Below, one piece after another: positions 6,248 to 7,312 of a DNA stretch of 7,312 nucleotides. This stretch comes from Vulcanimicrobiota bacterium (lineage in GTDB: Bacteria; Vulcanimicrobiota; Vulcanimicrobiia; Vulcanimicrobiales; Vulcanimicrobiaceae). A model generated the notes under the pieces. It did no database searches, was not told where the DNA came from, and saw only the letters and a list, made by a program, of their open reading frames with translations. The stretch is from the NCBI GenBank assembly GCA_019233165.1, contig JAFAMS010000432.1, positions 1-7,312 of the forward strand. Reading direction: 5' to 3'. Position 1 is the stretch's first letter, and the number at the start of each line of letters is the position of its first letter. The translations under genes were made by a program, and so were the position numbers.

Positions 6248-6311
6248 CGTGAACTCCAGGCAGAAACGGGCGTAGGACTTGTCAGGTCACCAGACAACTC
6301 CCTCCCGCGAG
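6248..6311. other. Divergent intergenic region, 64 bp
   Basis: This is the only non-coding gap of more than about 20 bases. It must hold the promoters of both the leftward transport/enzyme operon and the rightward regulator unit, plus the palindrome. On the minus strand TTGTCT (6297-6292) is a possible -35, but no good -10 follows at normal spacing. Both promoters must be compact or diverge from the housekeeping consensus. The regulator transcript may be leaderless, since its ATG lacks a Shine-Dalgarno. Confidence 0.6.
6276..6300. promoter_or_regulatory. Candidate GntR/FCD operator palindrome in the divergent intergenic gap
   Basis: The core TTGTCAGGTCACCAGACAA at 6279-6297 is a 19-bp inverted repeat around base 6288. 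Eight of nine base pairs match; only the A/A pair at 6284 and 6292 fails. Two of the next three outward positions also pair. The inner GGT-N-ACC and outer TTGTC/GACAA resemble the GT...AC style sites known for FadR-subgroup regulators. It lies between the SAF-domain gene start (6247) and the regulator start (6312), so one site could control both directions. I see no clear -35/-10 pair around it. Binding is inferred, not shown. Confidence 0.7.
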
Positions 6312-7046
6312 ATGACACCGCCCACGCCGATCGCTCCCCGGCGTCTTCACGAGCAGGTCGTCCGCGCGATCACCGAGCGGATCGTCGCCGGAGAGTTGCG
6401 GACGGGCGACGCGCTCCCGACCGAAGCGGAGATGAGCGTCGAATACGGGGTCTCGCGCAGCTCCGTTCGCGAAGCGTTACGCGTCCTCGCCGAAAAGGGC
6501 ATGATCGAGGTCCGTCACGGCCTCGGAACGCGCGTCAATCCTCCCGAGCAATGGGATTTCCTCGACACGATGGTCCTGGCGGTGCGCCGGGAGCGCGGTG
6601 CGATGGTCGGGATCATCTCCGACCTGCTCGAAGCTCGCCGGATTCTCGAAGGCGAGGTAGCGGCTTTGGCGGCCGAGCGCGCAACGAAGGAAGACTGTGA
6701 CCGCCTAGGGTCGGCACTCGAGCAAATGCAGCGCTCGACCCGCGATCCTTCGGCGTTCGCGGAAGGCGATTTTGCGTTTCACCGGGCCTTGCTCGAGGCA
6801 ACCCGCAATCGCGTTCTGGTTCGGATCGCGCAGCCGCTGCGCGAGCTCTTGGAATATAGCTTGCAGACGACGAACTCGATCCCGAACGTCCTCGAGCGGG
6901 CACTCGGCGACCACCAGGAGATCTATCGGGCGGTCGCGGCGCACGACGTCGAAGGTGCGCGCGCTGCGATGCTTCGGCACCTCGAACGGACCCGAGACGA
7001 CCTGCTTTCGCTGAGCGAAGCGCCGAGCGAAGCGCCGAGCGGCTGA
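6312..7046 (+). CDS. GntR-family transcriptional regulator, FadR/FCD subgroup
   Basis: DNA-binding regulator of 244 residues. The N-terminal winged helix-turn-helix shows RLHEQVVRAITERIVAGELR (residues 11-30), GDALPTEAEM (32-41), the recognition region YGVSRSSVREALRVLAEKGM (45-64) and wing VRHGLGTRV (67-75). The C-terminal all-helical FCD ligand domain spans about 100-230. It has the metal-site pattern Asp153, His157, His201 and His223, in GDFAFH, GDHQEI and LRHLER. Such regulators usually repress catabolic genes and respond to carboxylic or sugar acids, which suits the neighbours. I prefer ATG 6312; an in-frame TTG at 6279 would add 11 residues but would put the palindrome inside the gene and has no well-spaced ribosome site. 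The tail carries a duplicated SEAP. It overlaps the next gene by one base (TGATG). Confidence 0.9.
   Translation: MTPPTPIAPRRLHEQVVRAITERIVAGELRTGDALPTEAEMSVEYGVSRSSVREALRVLAEKGMIEVRHGLGTRVNPPEQWDFLDTMVLAVRRERGAMVGIISDLLEARRILEGEVAALAAERATKEDCDRLGSALEQMQRSTRDPSAFAEGDFAFHRALLEATRNRVLVRIAQPLRELLEYSLQTTNSIPNVLERALGDHQEIYRAVAAHDVEGARAAMLRHLERTRDDLLSLSEAPSEAPSG
7013..7036 (+). repeat. 12-bp tandem duplication at the regulator C-terminus
   Basis: GAGCGAAGCGCC is present twice head to tail, in frame, encoding the SEAPSEAP tail of the regulator beyond the FCD domain. It looks like a small slippage duplication in a disordered tail and probably has no functional effect. Confidence 0.7.
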
Positions 7047-7312
7047 TGCGCGTTCTCATCACCGGCGGCCACGGATTCATCGGCGCCTGGGTCGCGCGGA
7101 TACTCCTCGAGCGGGACCACGACGTGCGGATCTTCGACGTGCACGACGACCGCACGCTCTTCCACGAGATCGTCGGAACGCTCGAGAACCGCCCGATCGA
7201 TCGCGTCGTCGGCGACATCGCGGACCCGAGCGACGTGCTGGAGGCAGTCGAAGGCTGCGACGCCGTCGTGCATCTCGCCGGGATCCTGCTCCCGGGTTGT
7301 CGCGAAGATCCG
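7046..7312 (+). CDS. NAD-dependent epimerase/dehydratase (extended SDR), 3'-truncated by window edge
   Basis: The first 89 residues of a Rossmann-fold nucleotide-sugar or sugar oxidoreductase run off the right edge. The dinucleotide motif TGGHGFIG is at residues 6-13. An acidic residue, Asp31, ends the second strand (RIFDV) and favours NAD over NADP. GDIADP lies at 56-61 and the HLAG strand at 76-79. The catalytic YxxxK lies beyond the window, as families of this kind are about 270-330 residues. The ATG overlaps the regulator stop as TGATG, so the two genes are probably co-transcribed and translationally coupled. Possible roles include a sugar epimerase or a uronate dehydrogenase-like enzyme feeding sugar acids to the neighbouring dehydratase; the visible part cannot distinguish these. 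Confidence 0.88.
   Translation, partial: MRVLITGGHGFIGAWVARILLERDHDVRIFDVHDDRTLFHEIVGTLENRPIDRVVGDIADPSDVLEAVEGCDAVVHLAGILLPGCREDP

Noticed and set aside
6269..6297. Promoter for the leftward operon with TTGTCT as -35
   Set aside because: At 17-base spacing the -10 would be TACGCC, only two matches to TATAAT, too weak to call.
6279..6311. TTG start at 6279 for the regulator
   Set aside because: It lacks a suitably spaced ribosome site and would place the palindrome inside the gene; the added residues are not part of the GntR domain. It cannot be excluded outright because ATG 6312 also lacks a ribosome site.
7004..7020. Small hairpin TTCGC-TGA-GCGAA near the end of the regulator gene as a terminator
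   Set aside because: Short stem with a three-base loop, no T tract, and it lies inside coding sequence immediately before a coupled gene.

Overview
This window comes from a GC-rich bacterium. It is packed with genes that mostly overlap by 1-4 bases, and the only real intergenic gap is about 64 bp. The binding proteins carry Tat-like or Sec-like signal peptides without a lipobox cysteine, which fits a diderm with a periplasm better than a Gram-positive. I cannot name the lineage. Base composition and divergence suggest an environmental, possibly uncultured group, but that is an impression.

Layout. From 6247 down to 1, seven genes run leftwards on the minus strand as one apparent operon: a small SAF-domain protein (UxaA/GarD N-terminal half), the large UxaA/GarD-type dehydratase or lyase subunit, two tandem paralogous periplasmic binding proteins of the branched-chain amino acid (Liv/HAAT) type, the permeases LivH and LivM, and the start of the ATPase LivG, which is cut by the left edge. 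A livF gene would be expected just outside. From 6312 rightwards run a GntR-family (FadR/FCD) regulator and, overlapping it by one base, the beginning of an NAD-dependent epimerase/dehydratase (extended SDR), cut by the right edge. A near-perfect 19-bp palindrome lies between the divergent units and is the best operator candidate.

Working model (inference). A hydroxylated acid, such as a sugar acid or a sulfolactate-like 2-hydroxy acid, is captured by either of the two binding proteins and imported through the Liv-type ABC transporter. It is then dehydrated (or desulfonated) by the two-subunit UxaA-like enzyme. The FCD regulator would sense the acid or a metabolite and release the palindrome. 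The SDR could interconvert or oxidise a related sugar. The split enzyme resembles both altronate/galactarate dehydratase and the SuyA/SuyB sulfolactate sulfo-lyase layout, so the substrate is open.

The most notable points are the coupling of a Liv-type importer to a UxaA-like enzyme, the duplicated binding protein genes (about two-thirds identical by hand alignment), a strong GC-only hairpin directly against the ribosome binding site of the large enzyme subunit, and the operator-like palindrome. I found no RNA genes, insertion sequences, CRISPR arrays or convincing terminators.
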